Origin: Cohnella kolymensis
GTDB lineage: Bacteria > Bacillota > Bacilli > Paenibacillales > Paenibacillaceae
Assembly: GCF_000829465.1 (NCBI RefSeq)
Contig: NZ_JXAL01000028.1
Location: 1-64,000 of the forward strand
Direction: 5' to 3'
DNA length: 64,000 nt
Positions within the stretch are counted from its first letter, which is position 1; each line of letters opens with the position of its first letter. A program made the position numbers and the translations under genes. The notes under the pieces were generated by a model, which saw nothing but the letters and a program-made list of their open reading frames with translations, was not told the origin of the DNA and did not search any database. Below are positions 1 through 8,032 of this stretch, piece by piece.

Positions 1-91
1 AGACAGCAAAAGGCAAGAAAGGGATATGTGTACTTCACTCAGGTGGTCTAAAATGGCTGATGCTGGCCGTCGGGGAGCGTCCGGGTGTGTT

Positions 92-121
92 TTGCAACGA
101 ACAAAACAGTACGTGTATAAT
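92..121 (+). promoter_or_regulatory. Probable sigma-A promoter of prmA
   Basis: TTGCAA (92-97) and a perfect TATAAT (116-121) are separated by 18 bases. Transcription would start near 128, upstream of the AGGAGG that serves prmA. Seen directly; activity is inferred. Confidence 0.6.
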
Positions 122-164
122 GATAACCATCGAACGACCGATAAGGTTGGAGGAGGAACGGCCT

Positions 165-1151
165 TTGCGTTGGCATGAATTGACCGTCCTGGCGACGGAA
201 CCGTCACAGGAAATGGTGTCACACTATCTTTATGAGCTCGGTGCGGGAGGCGTATCTATTGAAGAGTCCTGGTCCGAGGACAAACCCCGGGATACTTCCT
301 TAGGCCAGTGGTACGACAAGCCTCTTAACGATATCCGTCCCGGATATGCGGTTATTAAAGGATATTTTGCGGAAGGTATCGATATCGATGCGATCGCTTC
401 GGAACTGACCAAGCTGCTCCAAGGGCTGCCGGAGTATGGGTACGATGCCGGTGAGTTCACGATTCAAATGGGAGACGTTCATGAGGACGACTGGGCGGAC
501 GCATGGAAAAAATATTTCAAGCCGATCGCCGTGTCGGACCGGGTGACGGTCAAACCGACCTGGGAAAATTACACGCCGCGCGACGATGAGCTCATTATCG
601 AGCTGGATCCCGGCATGGCTTTCGGCACGGGCACTCATCCGACGACGGCGCTCTGTTTGCGCACATTGGAGAGTTCGATTACCGGAGGCGAACAAGTCAT
701 CGATGTCGGCACGGGCTCCGGCATATTGGCAATAGGCGCCGTTAAGCTGGGGGCAGCCAAGGTTTTGGCACTGGACCTTGATCCGATCGCCGTTTCCAGC
801 GCCGCGGAGAACATTAAGCTGAACGGCTTGGAACATACGATCGAGGTGCGGCACAGCGATTTATTAGGCGTGCTCCGTAAAGGAACGGCACGAACAGATG
901 GAGGCATTACCCCGCCCGTCGACCTGGTCGTCGCCAATATCCTTGCCGAGATCATTTTGCTGTTTACCGCGGATGTATACGAAGTACTCAAGCCAGGCGG
1001 TATTTATATCGCCTCGGGAATTTACAAGAACAAAGAAGCGGATGTGGAAGCGGGCCTGCTCGCCGCCGGATTCGAGATCGTCGACGTCGTTAGACAAGAG
1101 GATTGGCTTGCTTTCGTAGCAGGTAAACCGAAGGAGGACGACGAGGGGTGA
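165..1151 (+). CDS. prmA: Ribosomal protein L11 methyltransferase PrmA
   Basis: Trimethylates lysines and the N-terminus of ribosomal protein L11 using S-adenosylmethionine, in the cytoplasm. The protein starts LRWHELTVLATEP, typical of the family. The TTG at 165 is chosen over the ATG at 60 because AGGAGG (151-156) lies 8 bases upstream and the extra 35 residues of the long form do not look like PrmA. The catalytic domain shows the family signature LDPGMAFGTGTHPTT, the SAM-binding VIDVGTGSGILAIGA and the VVANILAEII motif. About 328 residues, slightly longer than usual. Its stop overlaps the GTG start of the next gene, so translation is probably coupled. In Bacillales prmA usually follows dnaK-dnaJ and precedes rsmE, as here apart from the inserted protease. 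Confidence 0.95.
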   Translation: MRWHELTVLATEPSQEMVSHYLYELGAGGVSIEESWSEDKPRDTSLGQWYDKPLNDIRPGYAVIKGYFAEGIDIDAIASELTKLLQGLPEYGYDAGEFTIQMGDVHEDDWADAWKKYFKPIAVSDRVTVKPTWENYTPRDDELIIELDPGMAFGTGTHPTTALCLRTLESSITGGEQVIDVGTGSGILAIGAVKLGAAKVLALDLDPIAVSSAAENIKLNGLEHTIEVRHSDLLGVLRKGTARTDGGITPPVDLVVANILAEIILLFTADVYEVLKPGGIYIASGIYKNKEADVEAGLLAAGFEIVDVVRQEDWLAFVAGKPKEDDEG

Positions 1152-1858
1152 ATTTATTCTGGTTTACGCTTGATCAACTTCCTTTTATCATACTCGTTAT
1201 GCTTATCGCTTTTAGCGTTCATGAATTTGCCCATGCTTGGACAGCTTGGAAATTCGGAGACGACACGGCTTACATGGAAGGCCGGGTAACTTTGAATCCC
1301 ATGGCACATCTGGACTGGATCGGGATGATATTCCTTTTGATCGCCGGATTCGGATGGGCCAGACCGGTTCCGGTTCGCCGCAGCAGATTTAAAAAGCCGC
1401 GCCTGATGAGCATACTGGTGACGGCAGCGGGTCCGCTCAGCAATCTTTTGCTCGCATTTCTGGGAATGCTTGCTATTTACATTTTGGATGCAACGAATAC
1501 GCTGGGCGGCTTGTCTTTTGCGATGGATGAAACGCTTAGAATCTTTTTTACTTTATGGATCCGCATCAACGTGCTGCTCTTTATATTTAACTTAATTCCG
1601 CTTCCGCCTTTAGATGGGTACCGAATTGTAGAGGAATTTGCGCCGATTCGTTTAAGAATGCAAATGCAGCGCGCCGAACAGTGGACTGCTTTCATCTTTC
1701 TTCTTCTTCTCTTCATTCCACCGCTTCGCGCCGTAACGATCGGTCCGTTATTCGCGCTCAGAATTCCGATCTATTACGGGATGCTGAACGTGCTCGATTT
1801 CTTCTTCGGTCCTCCGAGCGTCAACTTTATCCGATGGTTGTCCGGCCTGCAATTATAG
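1148..1858 (+). CDS. M50-family (site-2-protease-like) membrane zinc metalloprotease
   Basis: Predicted polytopic membrane peptidase of family M50 (236 aa). The zinc-binding HEFAH lies near residue 26 in the first membrane segment, and the distal metal-ligand motif NLIPLPPLDG lies near residue 145. Several hydrophobic helices follow, and there is no PDZ domain, so it resembles the short YwhC type rather than RseP/RasP. GTG start at 1148 overlaps the prmA stop as GTGA; AAGGAGG lies about 10 bases upstream. It sits between two ribosome-modification genes (prmA and rsmE). Substrate unknown; co-location suggests co-expression rather than shared function. Confidence 0.85.
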   Translation: MNLFWFTLDQLPFIILVMLIAFSVHEFAHAWTAWKFGDDTAYMEGRVTLNPMAHLDWIGMIFLLIAGFGWARPVPVRRSRFKKPRLMSILVTAAGPLSNLLLAFLGMLAIYILDATNTLGGLSFAMDETLRIFFTLWIRINVLLFIFNLIPLPPLDGYRIVEEFAPIRLRMQMQRAEQWTAFIFLLLLFIPPLRAVTIGPLFALRIPIYYGMLNVLDFFFGPPSVNFIRWLSGLQL

Positions 1859-1924
1859 ACGCTGGCGTGTAACAGCCGAACGAGGTATGATGGAGTTTGG
1901 AAATTAAGCGGGAGGCTGTCATTC

Positions 1925-2692
1925 ATGCAGCGATATTTTGTGCCTCCGGAGCAGATGGGAGAACATTCCGTTGCGCTCGAAGGCGATGACGCCCGCCATG
2001 CGGCGGCCGTCATGAGATCTAAACCCGGCGACAGCTTCATTGCATGCGATGGCACCGGCCGGGACGTAATCGCCACAATCGTAACGGTCGATAAAGATAA
2101 AGTGACGGCGGAAATTACCGAGCGCCTGCAGACGAACGCGGAGATGGCTTGGAAAGTTACCGTTGCGCAAAGCTTGCCCAAAGGGGACAAGCTGGAGACT
2201 GTCATCCAGAAAGGCACGGAGGCGGGAGCTGTTGTTTTTCAGCCGTTCTTATCCCACAGGACCGTCGTGCAATATGATGAACGCAAGGAAGCAAAGCGGC
2301 TCGAGCGCTGGCGCAAAATCGCCAAAGAAGCGGCCGAGCAAAGCCACCGCAGCGTGATTCCGGACGTGAGACCGGTCGGCTCGTGGAAATCGCTTCTTAA
2401 GCAGATGCCGGAATTTGATCTTGTTCTGTTCTGTTATGAGGAAGAAGGCCGCAGCGGCAATGGGTTAAAGGATTTATTGACCAGGTTTCGGTCCGGCTGC
2501 AACAATGAAGCGCCGCGAGTGCTTGTGGTGATCGGTCCCGAAGGCGGGTTTACACCTGAGGAAGCGGAAGCCGCCGCTGCTTCAGGCGCACGATTGATCG
2601 GTTTAGGCAAACGAATATTACGGACGGAGACGGCTGCGCTTTATGCACTGGCTTGTCTGGCATACGAGTCCGGCGAATTGGGAGGAAATTGA
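1925..2692 (+). CDS. rsmE: 16S rRNA m3U1498 methyltransferase RsmE
   Basis: SPOUT-class methyltransferase that modifies U1498 of 16S rRNA in the assembled 30S subunit. 255 aa, normal length. N-terminal PUA-like region begins MQRYFVPPEQ. The C-terminal knot carries VVIGPEGGFTPEEAEAA and GLGKRILRTETAA, the SAM-binding signatures of RsmE. ATG at 1925 follows a purine-rich GCGGGAGG. Ends 1 base before mtaB, whose ribosome-binding site lies inside the rsmE 3' end, implying coupled translation; rsmE-mtaB is a common Bacillales pair. Confidence 0.95.
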   Translation: MQRYFVPPEQMGEHSVALEGDDARHAAAVMRSKPGDSFIACDGTGRDVIATIVTVDKDKVTAEITERLQTNAEMAWKVTVAQSLPKGDKLETVIQKGTEAGAVVFQPFLSHRTVVQYDERKEAKRLERWRKIAKEAAEQSHRSVIPDVRPVGSWKSLLKQMPEFDLVLFCYEEEGRSGNGLKDLLTRFRSGCNNEAPRVLVVIGPEGGFTPEEAEAAAASGARLIGLGKRILRTETAALYALACLAYESGELGGN

Positions 2693-2693
2693 G

Positions 2694-4043
2694 ATGCCTA
2701 GCGTGGCATTTTACACCTTGGGTTGTAAAGTGAACTTTTACGATACGGAAGCGATATGGCAGCTGTTCAAAAACCAGGGCTACGAGCAGGTGGATTTCGA
2801 GCAGACGGCTGACGTTTATTTGATTAATACATGTACGGTGACGAACACGGGGGATAAGAAAAGCCGGCAGATCATTCGCCGGGCTGTCCGCCGAAATCCG
2901 GACGCCGTTATTGCGGTTACCGGCTGTTACGCACAAACTTCTCCTGCGGAGATTATGGCCATCCCCGGTGTCGATCTCGTCATCGGAACACAGGATCGCG
3001 AGAAGCTGATGTCGTTCGTCACAGACATCCAGAATGACCGCAAGCCGGTGAACGCAGTCCGCAATATCATGAAGACACGGGAGTTCGAAGAACTGGACGT
3101 TCCGGATTTCGCGGAGCGGACACGCGCTTTTCTGAAGATCCAGGAGGGCTGCAACAACTTCTGCACCTTCTGCATCATTCCGTGGTCGCGGGGACTGTCA
3201 CGAAGCCGCAAGCCGGAAAGCGTGCTGAATCAGGCGCGCCAGCTTGTTGCCTCCGGCTACAAAGAAATCGTGTTGACGGGTATACACACCGGCGGTTACG
3301 GCGACGATCTGGAAAACTATCGTCTGGCCAACCTGCTTTCCGACCTGGACAAAATCGACGGGCTGGAGCGGATTCGGATCAGCTCGATTGAGGCAAGCCA
3401 GATTGACGATGAAATGATCGCGATCCTCAACAGCTCGCCGAAAATGTGCCGCCACCTGCATATTCCGCTGCAAGCGGGTAACGACGAAATTCTGAAACGG
3501 ATGCGCCGCAAGTACACCACAGCGGAATTCGCGGAGAAAATCACCCGGCTGCACGAAGCGATGCCCGGCGTGGCGATCACGACCGACGTCATTGTCGGAT
3601 TCCCCGGCGAAACGGAAGAGCAGTTCGAGAGCGGCTACCGTTTCATGGAGCAGTTGAAATTCGCTGAGATGCATGTCTTCCCCTACTCGAAACGGACCGG
3701 AACGCCGGCCGCGCGGATGGAAGATCAAATGGATGAAGAAGTGAAGCACGAGCGGGTCCACAAACTGATCGAGCTGTCGGAGCGGATGCAAGCAGCTTAT
3801 GGCCGCGAGTGGGTGGGACGCGTGCTTGATGTCATTCCTGAGCGGGAAGCCAAAGGCTCGGAGGGAATGGGACTCGTATCCGGCTACACCGACAACTACC
3901 TGCAGGTTGTTCTGAACGGCGACGAATCGTTGATCGGGAAGCTTTGCCGTGTGCGCATTACCGATTCCGGCGTTAACGAATGCCGCGGCGAGCTTCTGGA
4001 AGTCGCCCGCGGAGAAGCGCTGCCGGTTGCATTGCAAGCGTGA
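2694..4043 (+). CDS. mtaB: tRNA t6A37 methylthiotransferase MtaB
   Basis: Radical-SAM enzyme that converts t6A37 to ms2t6A37 in tRNAs reading ANN codons. Order: N-terminal UPF0004 domain with cluster cysteines in LGCKVNFYDTEA, INTCTVT and VTGCYAQ; central radical-SAM domain with GCNNFCTFCIIPWSRG (CxxxCxxC); C-terminal TRAM-like region. The ATG at 2694 has GGAGG just upstream, and the protein starts MPSVAFYTLGC, the family N-terminus; the earlier in-frame ATG at 2643 lies within rsmE. 449 aa, normal length. Confidence 0.95.
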   Translation: MPSVAFYTLGCKVNFYDTEAIWQLFKNQGYEQVDFEQTADVYLINTCTVTNTGDKKSRQIIRRAVRRNPDAVIAVTGCYAQTSPAEIMAIPGVDLVIGTQDREKLMSFVTDIQNDRKPVNAVRNIMKTREFEELDVPDFAERTRAFLKIQEGCNNFCTFCIIPWSRGLSRSRKPESVLNQARQLVASGYKEIVLTGIHTGGYGDDLENYRLANLLSDLDKIDGLERIRISSIEASQIDDEMIAILNSSPKMCRHLHIPLQAGNDEILKRMRRKYTTAEFAEKITRLHEAMPGVAITTDVIVGFPGETEEQFESGYRFMEQLKFAEMHVFPYSKRTGTPAARMEDQMDEEVKHERVHKLIELSERMQAAYGREWVGRVLDVIPEREAKGSEGMGLVSGYTDNYLQVVLNGDESLIGKLCRVRITDSGVNECRGELLEVARGEALPVALQA

Positions 4044-4055
4044 GCTCGTCTTAAA

Positions 4056-4106
4056 AGATTTCATTTCGGCGAGAGGGCAAGCCTCGTGCCGGAGTGAAGT
4101 CTTTTT
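4056..4106 (+). terminator. Rho-independent terminator after mtaB
   Basis: AGATTTCA pairs with TGAAGTCT around a second stem (CGGC/GCCG), followed by TTTTT. Placed between mtaB and the Nudix gene. Confidence 0.6.
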
Positions 4107-4136
4107 CTACATAGTGGATGATCAGGGGGCTTTGAT

Positions 4137-4577
4137 ATGAGAGAAGTTTCAGCAGGGGGAGTCGTATTCCGCAGGCGTGAAGGCCAGGTGGAGATTCAAC
4201 TTATTGAGGATCGTTTCGGTAAAATGACGCTGGCAAAAGGTAAGATGGAGCCGGGAGAAACGGTCGAGCAGACGGCGCTCAGGGAAATTGAAGAGGAGAC
4301 GGGCGTTGTCGGCACGATCGCAGCCCCTTTGAACATCGTTGCCTATCAATATGAAAATTCACAGCTGGGCACGATAAATAAGGAAGTTCACTATTTTTTG
4401 GTAGAAGCCATGGAGGGTTCCCTTCAGGCTCAGGTGGAAGAGATAAAAGGAGTCGCCTGGTATTCACCGGACGAAGCCTGGCGCTTGCAATCGTCGTCCG
4501 GTTACGATAACAACGACGACGTGATACTTTTGGCGTATAACCGGCTGGGGATCAAAGCAGGGCCGGCATCTGTCTAA
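4137..4577 (+). CDS. Nudix hydrolase
   Basis: Cytoplasmic Nudix-family pyrophosphohydrolase, 146 aa. The Nudix box is complete: GKMEPGETVEQTALREIEEE followed by TGV (residues about 39-61), supplying the metal-binding glutamates. The beta-strand start MREVSAGGVVFRR is typical of small MutT/diadenosine-polyphosphate-type members. AGGGGG precedes the ATG. Substrate cannot be told from sequence. Its 3' end overlaps by 4 bases the end of the convergent transporter gene. Confidence 0.88.
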   Translation: MREVSAGGVVFRRREGQVEIQLIEDRFGKMTLAKGKMEPGETVEQTALREIEEETGVVGTIAAPLNIVAYQYENSQLGTINKEVHYFLVEAMEGSLQAQVEEIKGVAWYSPDEAWRLQSSSGYDNNDDVILLAYNRLGIKAGPASV

Positions 4578-5554
4578 AGCGGCGATTGGATGAACGGGCG
4601 CCGGAACGGCAAATAGGCCAGCGGCAAAGCGAGCAGCGAACAGACGACGTTAAACATTGTCTGCGCGTGTGCGATTTGTGCCGCAGGATCTTCCGGAGCA
4701 AGCAATTGCGAGGAAGCCAGCAGAAGGCCGATCAACGGGTAAAAGAGCAGAGCGCCTGAAGCGTTCAGCGTCAATTGGGACAATGCGACAAACCGTCCGC
4801 CGCTCCCTCCTCCCAATGAGGCGACGAGCCCCGTGAAGCATGTGCCGATGTTTGCGCCTAACACGATGGCAATGCCGGTTTCAGGAGTAATGGCGCCTGT
4901 GCCCGCCAGTCCCATACATAAAGCGATGACAGCGGCACTAGAATGAACCAATGCGGTAAGCGCCGCGCCGCCAAGTACGCCCCAGAAGCGGAATTCATCC
5001 GCGTGGCGCATCAATGAGTCGAAGTAGCCGTTGGCCTGCAAGGTCGGTCCCATACTTTGCAAAATTTTGAAACCGATCAGCAGCACTCCGAAACCGCCCA
5101 AAGCCACGGAAAGGTATCTTAGCGGAGAATTCCAGGCTGGAGGGGCGGAAGCAGGGGAAGGTCTCATTTCGTCAAACAACGCAGACACAAACCATCCAAG
5201 CGCGGCGAGAGAGGCGATCAGGTAACCGTACCGATGAAGCTGCAAGCCCATCAATTCCGTCGTCAGGCAGGTTCCGACATTCGTGCCGAGAATGATGCCA
5301 AAGCTGCGGGCCCGGGAGAGCCATCCGGCATTGACGAAGCCGATCGTAAGTACGGTAACGGCAGTGCTGCTTTGCAGGAGAGCCGAGGAGGCGGTGCCGA
5401 CGGCAAATCCTCGAATGGGCGTGGCCGTGGAACGGGCGACCCAGTGTGAAAGCCTTCGTCCGGCCCATCGATGGAGCGCGGTTTCCACCAGCTGCATGCC
5501 CGCCAGCAGCAGAGCAAACCCAACAAGAGACGGTACGATGATGCCGGAAATCAT
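4574..5554 (-). CDS. Na/Pi-cotransporter family membrane protein
   Basis: Polytopic membrane protein of the Na+/phosphate cotransporter II (NptA/PNaS) family, 326 aa. Two inverted halves each carry the QSS-type repeat: ALLQSSTAVTVLTIGFVNAG in the first and ALVHSSAAVIALCMGLAGTG in the second, each followed by a GTNVGTC/GANIGTC motif. There is no C-terminal PhoU-like domain, so this is the short form. AGGAGG lies 7 bases before the ATG. Transcribed away from the RlmI-like gene; phosphate as substrate is by family only. Confidence 0.85.
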   Translation of the reverse strand: MISGIIVPSLVGFALLLAGMQLVETALHRWAGRRLSHWVARSTATPIRGFAVGTASSALLQSSTAVTVLTIGFVNAGWLSRARSFGIILGTNVGTCLTTELMGLQLHRYGYLIASLAALGWFVSALFDEMRPSPASAPPAWNSPLRYLSVALGGFGVLLIGFKILQSMGPTLQANGYFDSLMRHADEFRFWGVLGGAALTALVHSSAAVIALCMGLAGTGAITPETGIAIVLGANIGTCFTGLVASLGGGSGGRFVALSQLTLNASGALLFYPLIGLLLASSQLLAPEDPAAQIAHAQTMFNVVCSLLALPLAYLPFRRPFIQSPL

Positions 5555-5655
5555 ATTTATTTTCCTCCTGCCGAACGAATCTGTTATTGGATTATTCCAT
5601 TAATGACTATGCGAGCTCAGGACAAGTTTATGTGTGGATAAAAGGAGTGGGACAA

Positions 5656-7047
5656 TTGGCTGAACAAGCGTCGGTGTGGTTAAACAAAGGACGCAGGCCG
5701 CGGCTGGAGGAAGGGCATCCGTGGATCTATGCGAACGAAATCGCCAAAAAAGAAGGCGACGCGGAGCCCGGACAGCTCGTACAAGTCCGCGACCATCGCG
5801 GGCTGCTGCTTGGAACGGGTTATTGGAACCCGGCCTCGCAAATTACGGTGCGGCTTGTCTCCTTTGGAACATTGGACAGTATGGACGCCGAATTTTTTCG
5901 TTCGCGGTTTGCTCTCGCAGGGGAGCATCGCAGACGCTTTTTGGGCGAGGGGGCTTCTTGCCGTCTCGTGTATGGGGAAGCGGACTTTTTGCCGGGATTA
6001 ATTGTGGATCGTTTCGATCATGTTCTGGTCGTCCAGGTGCTGTCGCTGGGCATGGAAAAAGCAAGAGAAGCTTGGCTTTCCGCATTGATCGACGTATTCG
6101 CTCCCCGCGGCATTTATGAGCGCAGCGATGTGGGCGTGCGGACGCTGGAAGGCTTGGAAGAACGTACCGGCGTCCTATATGGGGATTGTCCGCGGCATCT
6201 TGTCATAGAGGAAAACGGACTGAAAATTCAGGTGGATATTGAAGCCGGCCAGAAAACGGGTTACTTCTTCGACCAGCGCGAGAACCGCGCTGCCATCGAA
6301 CCGCTGGTAAGGGGCTGGGGCTCGCGGAGCGGAATTACGCTGCAGGAACGTTCGATGGAGGACGGCAAGAGTCAAATGGTGCCCGTTAATGCCAAAGGAA
6401 ACATAGTGACATTCCCTTACTGGGACGGCGCAACCGTGCTGGAATGCTTTGCCCATACGGGCAGCTTCACCTTGCACGCATGCAAATACGGTGCGAAAAA
6501 GGTGACCTGCCTGGACATATCCGAGCATGCGCTGGAAACCGCCAAGCACAATGCCGAGCTGAACGGTTTTACCGATCGGGTCGAGTTTGTGGCGGCAGAT
6601 GCGTTCGACTACTTGAGGCAGCAGGTACATGGCCGTGATGAACGGCAGACACGAGGCCAGGTTAAGGAAGCGGCAGTTAAAGTGGATACCTCGAAACCTT
6701 TAACCGCTGAAGGGCGCACTTGGGATGTCATTATCCTTGACCCTCCGGCTTTCGCCAAGACGAAACGTGCCGTAGCCGGAGCATGCCGGGGTTACAAGGA
6801 CATCAATCTGCAGGCGATGAAGCTTCTCAATGAGGGCGGCTATCTCGTAACGGCCAGCTGCTCGTACCATGTGCGGCCCGAGCTGTTCCTGGAGACGATC
6901 CAGGAAGCCGCGCGCGACGCCGGTAAAATCATCCGCCGCGTCGACTGGCGCGGAGCCGGCAAAGACCATCCCCAGCTGGCCGGCGTTGAGGAAGGCCATT
7001 ATCTCAAGTTCGGAATTTTCGAAGTCCGCAGCCGGAGGGAGCTTTAA
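5656..7047 (+). CDS. RlmI-like class I rRNA (cytosine-C5) methyltransferase
   Basis: SAM-dependent methyltransferase of the RlmI/YwbD family, probably modifying 23S rRNA cytosine. N-terminal PUA domain (WLNKGRRPRLEEGHPWIYAN), middle EEHUD-like region, C-terminal Rossmann domain with VLECFAHTGSFTLHACKYGA, DISEHALETA and IILDPPAFAK. The TTG at 5656 is preferred because AAAGGAG (5641) is correctly spaced and the earlier ATG at 5587 adds a low-quality N-terminus. About 463 aa, longer than the usual about 390. Two poorly conserved inserts explain this: one before the SAM motif (about residues 218-250) and one before the DPP motif (about residues 325-350). The stop codon lies inside the first copy of a 52-bp repeat. 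Confidence 0.88.
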   Translation: MAEQASVWLNKGRRPRLEEGHPWIYANEIAKKEGDAEPGQLVQVRDHRGLLLGTGYWNPASQITVRLVSFGTLDSMDAEFFRSRFALAGEHRRRFLGEGASCRLVYGEADFLPGLIVDRFDHVLVVQVLSLGMEKAREAWLSALIDVFAPRGIYERSDVGVRTLEGLEERTGVLYGDCPRHLVIEENGLKIQVDIEAGQKTGYFFDQRENRAAIEPLVRGWGSRSGITLQERSMEDGKSQMVPVNAKGNIVTFPYWDGATVLECFAHTGSFTLHACKYGAKKVTCLDISEHALETAKHNAELNGFTDRVEFVAADAFDYLRQQVHGRDERQTRGQVKEAAVKVDTSKPLTAEGRTWDVIILDPPAFAKTKRAVAGACRGYKDINLQAMKLLNEGGYLVTASCSYHVRPELFLETIQEAARDAGKIIRRVDWRGAGKDHPQLAGVEEGHYLKFGIFEVRSRREL

Positions 7048-7296
7048 GGCCGGTGAGCGGCCTTGCAGAGTAGCGTTGCACGCTGCCGCATGGCTGTAAG
7101 GCTGATGGACGGACTTACAGAGACACAATGTGGGCTGTGGCACGACTGTAAGGTTGGTGAGCGCACTTACAGAGAAACATTGCGCGCTGTCGCACGGCTG
7201 TAAGGTTGGTGAGCGGACTTACAGAGAAACATTGAGAGCTATTGCCAGGCTGCAAGGCCGGCGAACGGCCTTACATTGCACGGTGTGACAGGCAAG
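7043..7296. repeat. Five tandem copies of a degenerate 52-bp repeat with hairpin potential
   Basis: Copies begin at exactly 52-bp steps: 7043, 7095, 7147, 7199 and 7251 (the last shortened). Each starts with TGTAAGG or a variant and contains an inverted repeat. Copies 1 and 5 form AAGGCCG/CGGCCTT around a 5-base loop; copies 2-4 form TGTAAG/CTTACA. Copies 3 and 4 are nearly identical over the first 36 bases. The first copy overlaps the stop codon of the preceding gene. No coding potential is seen; it fills most of the interval to 7429. Confidence 0.85.
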
Positions 7297-7429
7297 CCGC
7301 AGTAACCTCCTGAAATTTGTTAAGAAATTGTTAGCTGAAGCCCGTTTTGGTTGCTGAAATTTCGTGAACATTTCTAACGTCTCTCGCTTACCTTAAGGTT
7401 AAGGGATAGGATACGGGAGGAATGGAACG

Positions 7430-7651
7430 ATGGTGCACGAAGTGATTTTGTTCGGCAAACGGGCGGTCCCGATTCAGAACAGGGCTAAAAAAGGCAACAC
7501 CCGCAACCGCTTCAACAACGCCATGAAGAATATGGCTGACGATCTCGAGTTTCGCCGCCGGTGGAAAAACGTGAGTTATATCGAACTCTGGACGGACGCT
7601 GCGATTTTCAAATTTGCCGACGGCAGTAAATGGTATATGAATATCTCGTAA
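7430..7651 (+). CDS. Small conserved-looking protein of unknown function (73 aa)
   Basis: Not recognised. 73 residues, basic in the middle (residues 19-50 rich in K/R/N), no signal peptide or membrane segment, ending in a short predicted beta region rich in W and aromatic residues (YIELWTDAAIFKFADGSKW). A good GGGAGG lies 8 bases upstream of the ATG and a factor-independent terminator follows 45 bases after the stop, so it looks like a real monocistronic gene. An imperfect palindrome (7387-7403, centred on CCTTAAGG) lies just upstream and could be an operator. Both flanks carry repeat arrays. Confidence 0.7.
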   Translation: MVHEVILFGKRAVPIQNRAKKGNTRNRFNNAMKNMADDLEFRRRWKNVSYIELWTDAAIFKFADGSKWYMNIS

Positions 7652-7696
7652 ATCGGAAATAAGTGTAAATACAAAGTTTTGCAAATATTTGTTGAC

Positions 7697-7719
7697 GGCG
7701 CCCGAAAGGGCGTCTTTTT
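7697..7719 (+). terminator. Rho-independent terminator after the 73-aa gene
   Basis: GGCGCCC, GAAA loop, GGGCGTC then TTTTT: a compact tetraloop hairpin with a U-tract. Confidence 0.8.
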
Positions 7720-7725
7720 GCGTAT

Positions 7726-7940
7726 ACACGCACCTTTTTCTCGCAACGCCCACGATGCGGATAAAATGTCCGTATCCCCTCTACTTTTTCTCGCGGCGCC
7801 CACGGATGCGGACAAAATGTCCGTATCATCATGATTTCTGAGGTTGCTGAGTAAAATTTCCTCTCTGTTGCGCCCAAAATGTCCGTATCAACTCTACTTT
7901 CTCTCGCGGCGTCCGCGGATGCGGACAAAATGTCCGTATC
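7726..7940. repeat. Four copies of a 51-bp intergenic repeat with a strong hairpin
   Basis: Each copy ends in a near-perfect inverted repeat, GATGCGGACA, AAA, TGTCCGTATC (10-bp stem, one G-T pair), preceded by a CTCGCGGCGCCCACG-like arm. Copies end at 7776, 7827, 7889 and 7940. Spacing is 51, 62 and 51 bp. The third copy has lost the left arm of its hairpin by a short internal deletion. REP-like, no coding potential; occupies most of the 380-bp interval between the small gene and addB. Confidence 0.85.
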
Positions 7941-7983
7941 TTCGTGACAAAACAGCGAACGCCTGTGCGCGTGTCCGGTCATA

Positions 7984-7992
7984 TGGTACAAT
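7984..7992 (+). promoter_or_regulatory. Possible extended -10 promoter of addB
   Basis: TGG followed directly by TACAAT (7987-7992) fits an extended -10 element about 40 bases before the addB start. No good -35 hexamer is visible, so this is tentative. Confidence 0.4.
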
Positions 7993-8032
7993 TATCGAAG
8001 AATGATGTTTTATAACCGGGGGTGTGTCTCTA

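Noticed and set aside
1-51. An open frame running in from the left edge and ending at TAA 49-51
   Set aside because: Only 16 codons are visible and they match no family I can name, so a partial gene cannot be supported.
7043-7940. The regularly spaced repeats as a CRISPR array
   Set aside because: The units are degenerate along their whole length with no unique spacers of constant size, no leader and no cas genes.
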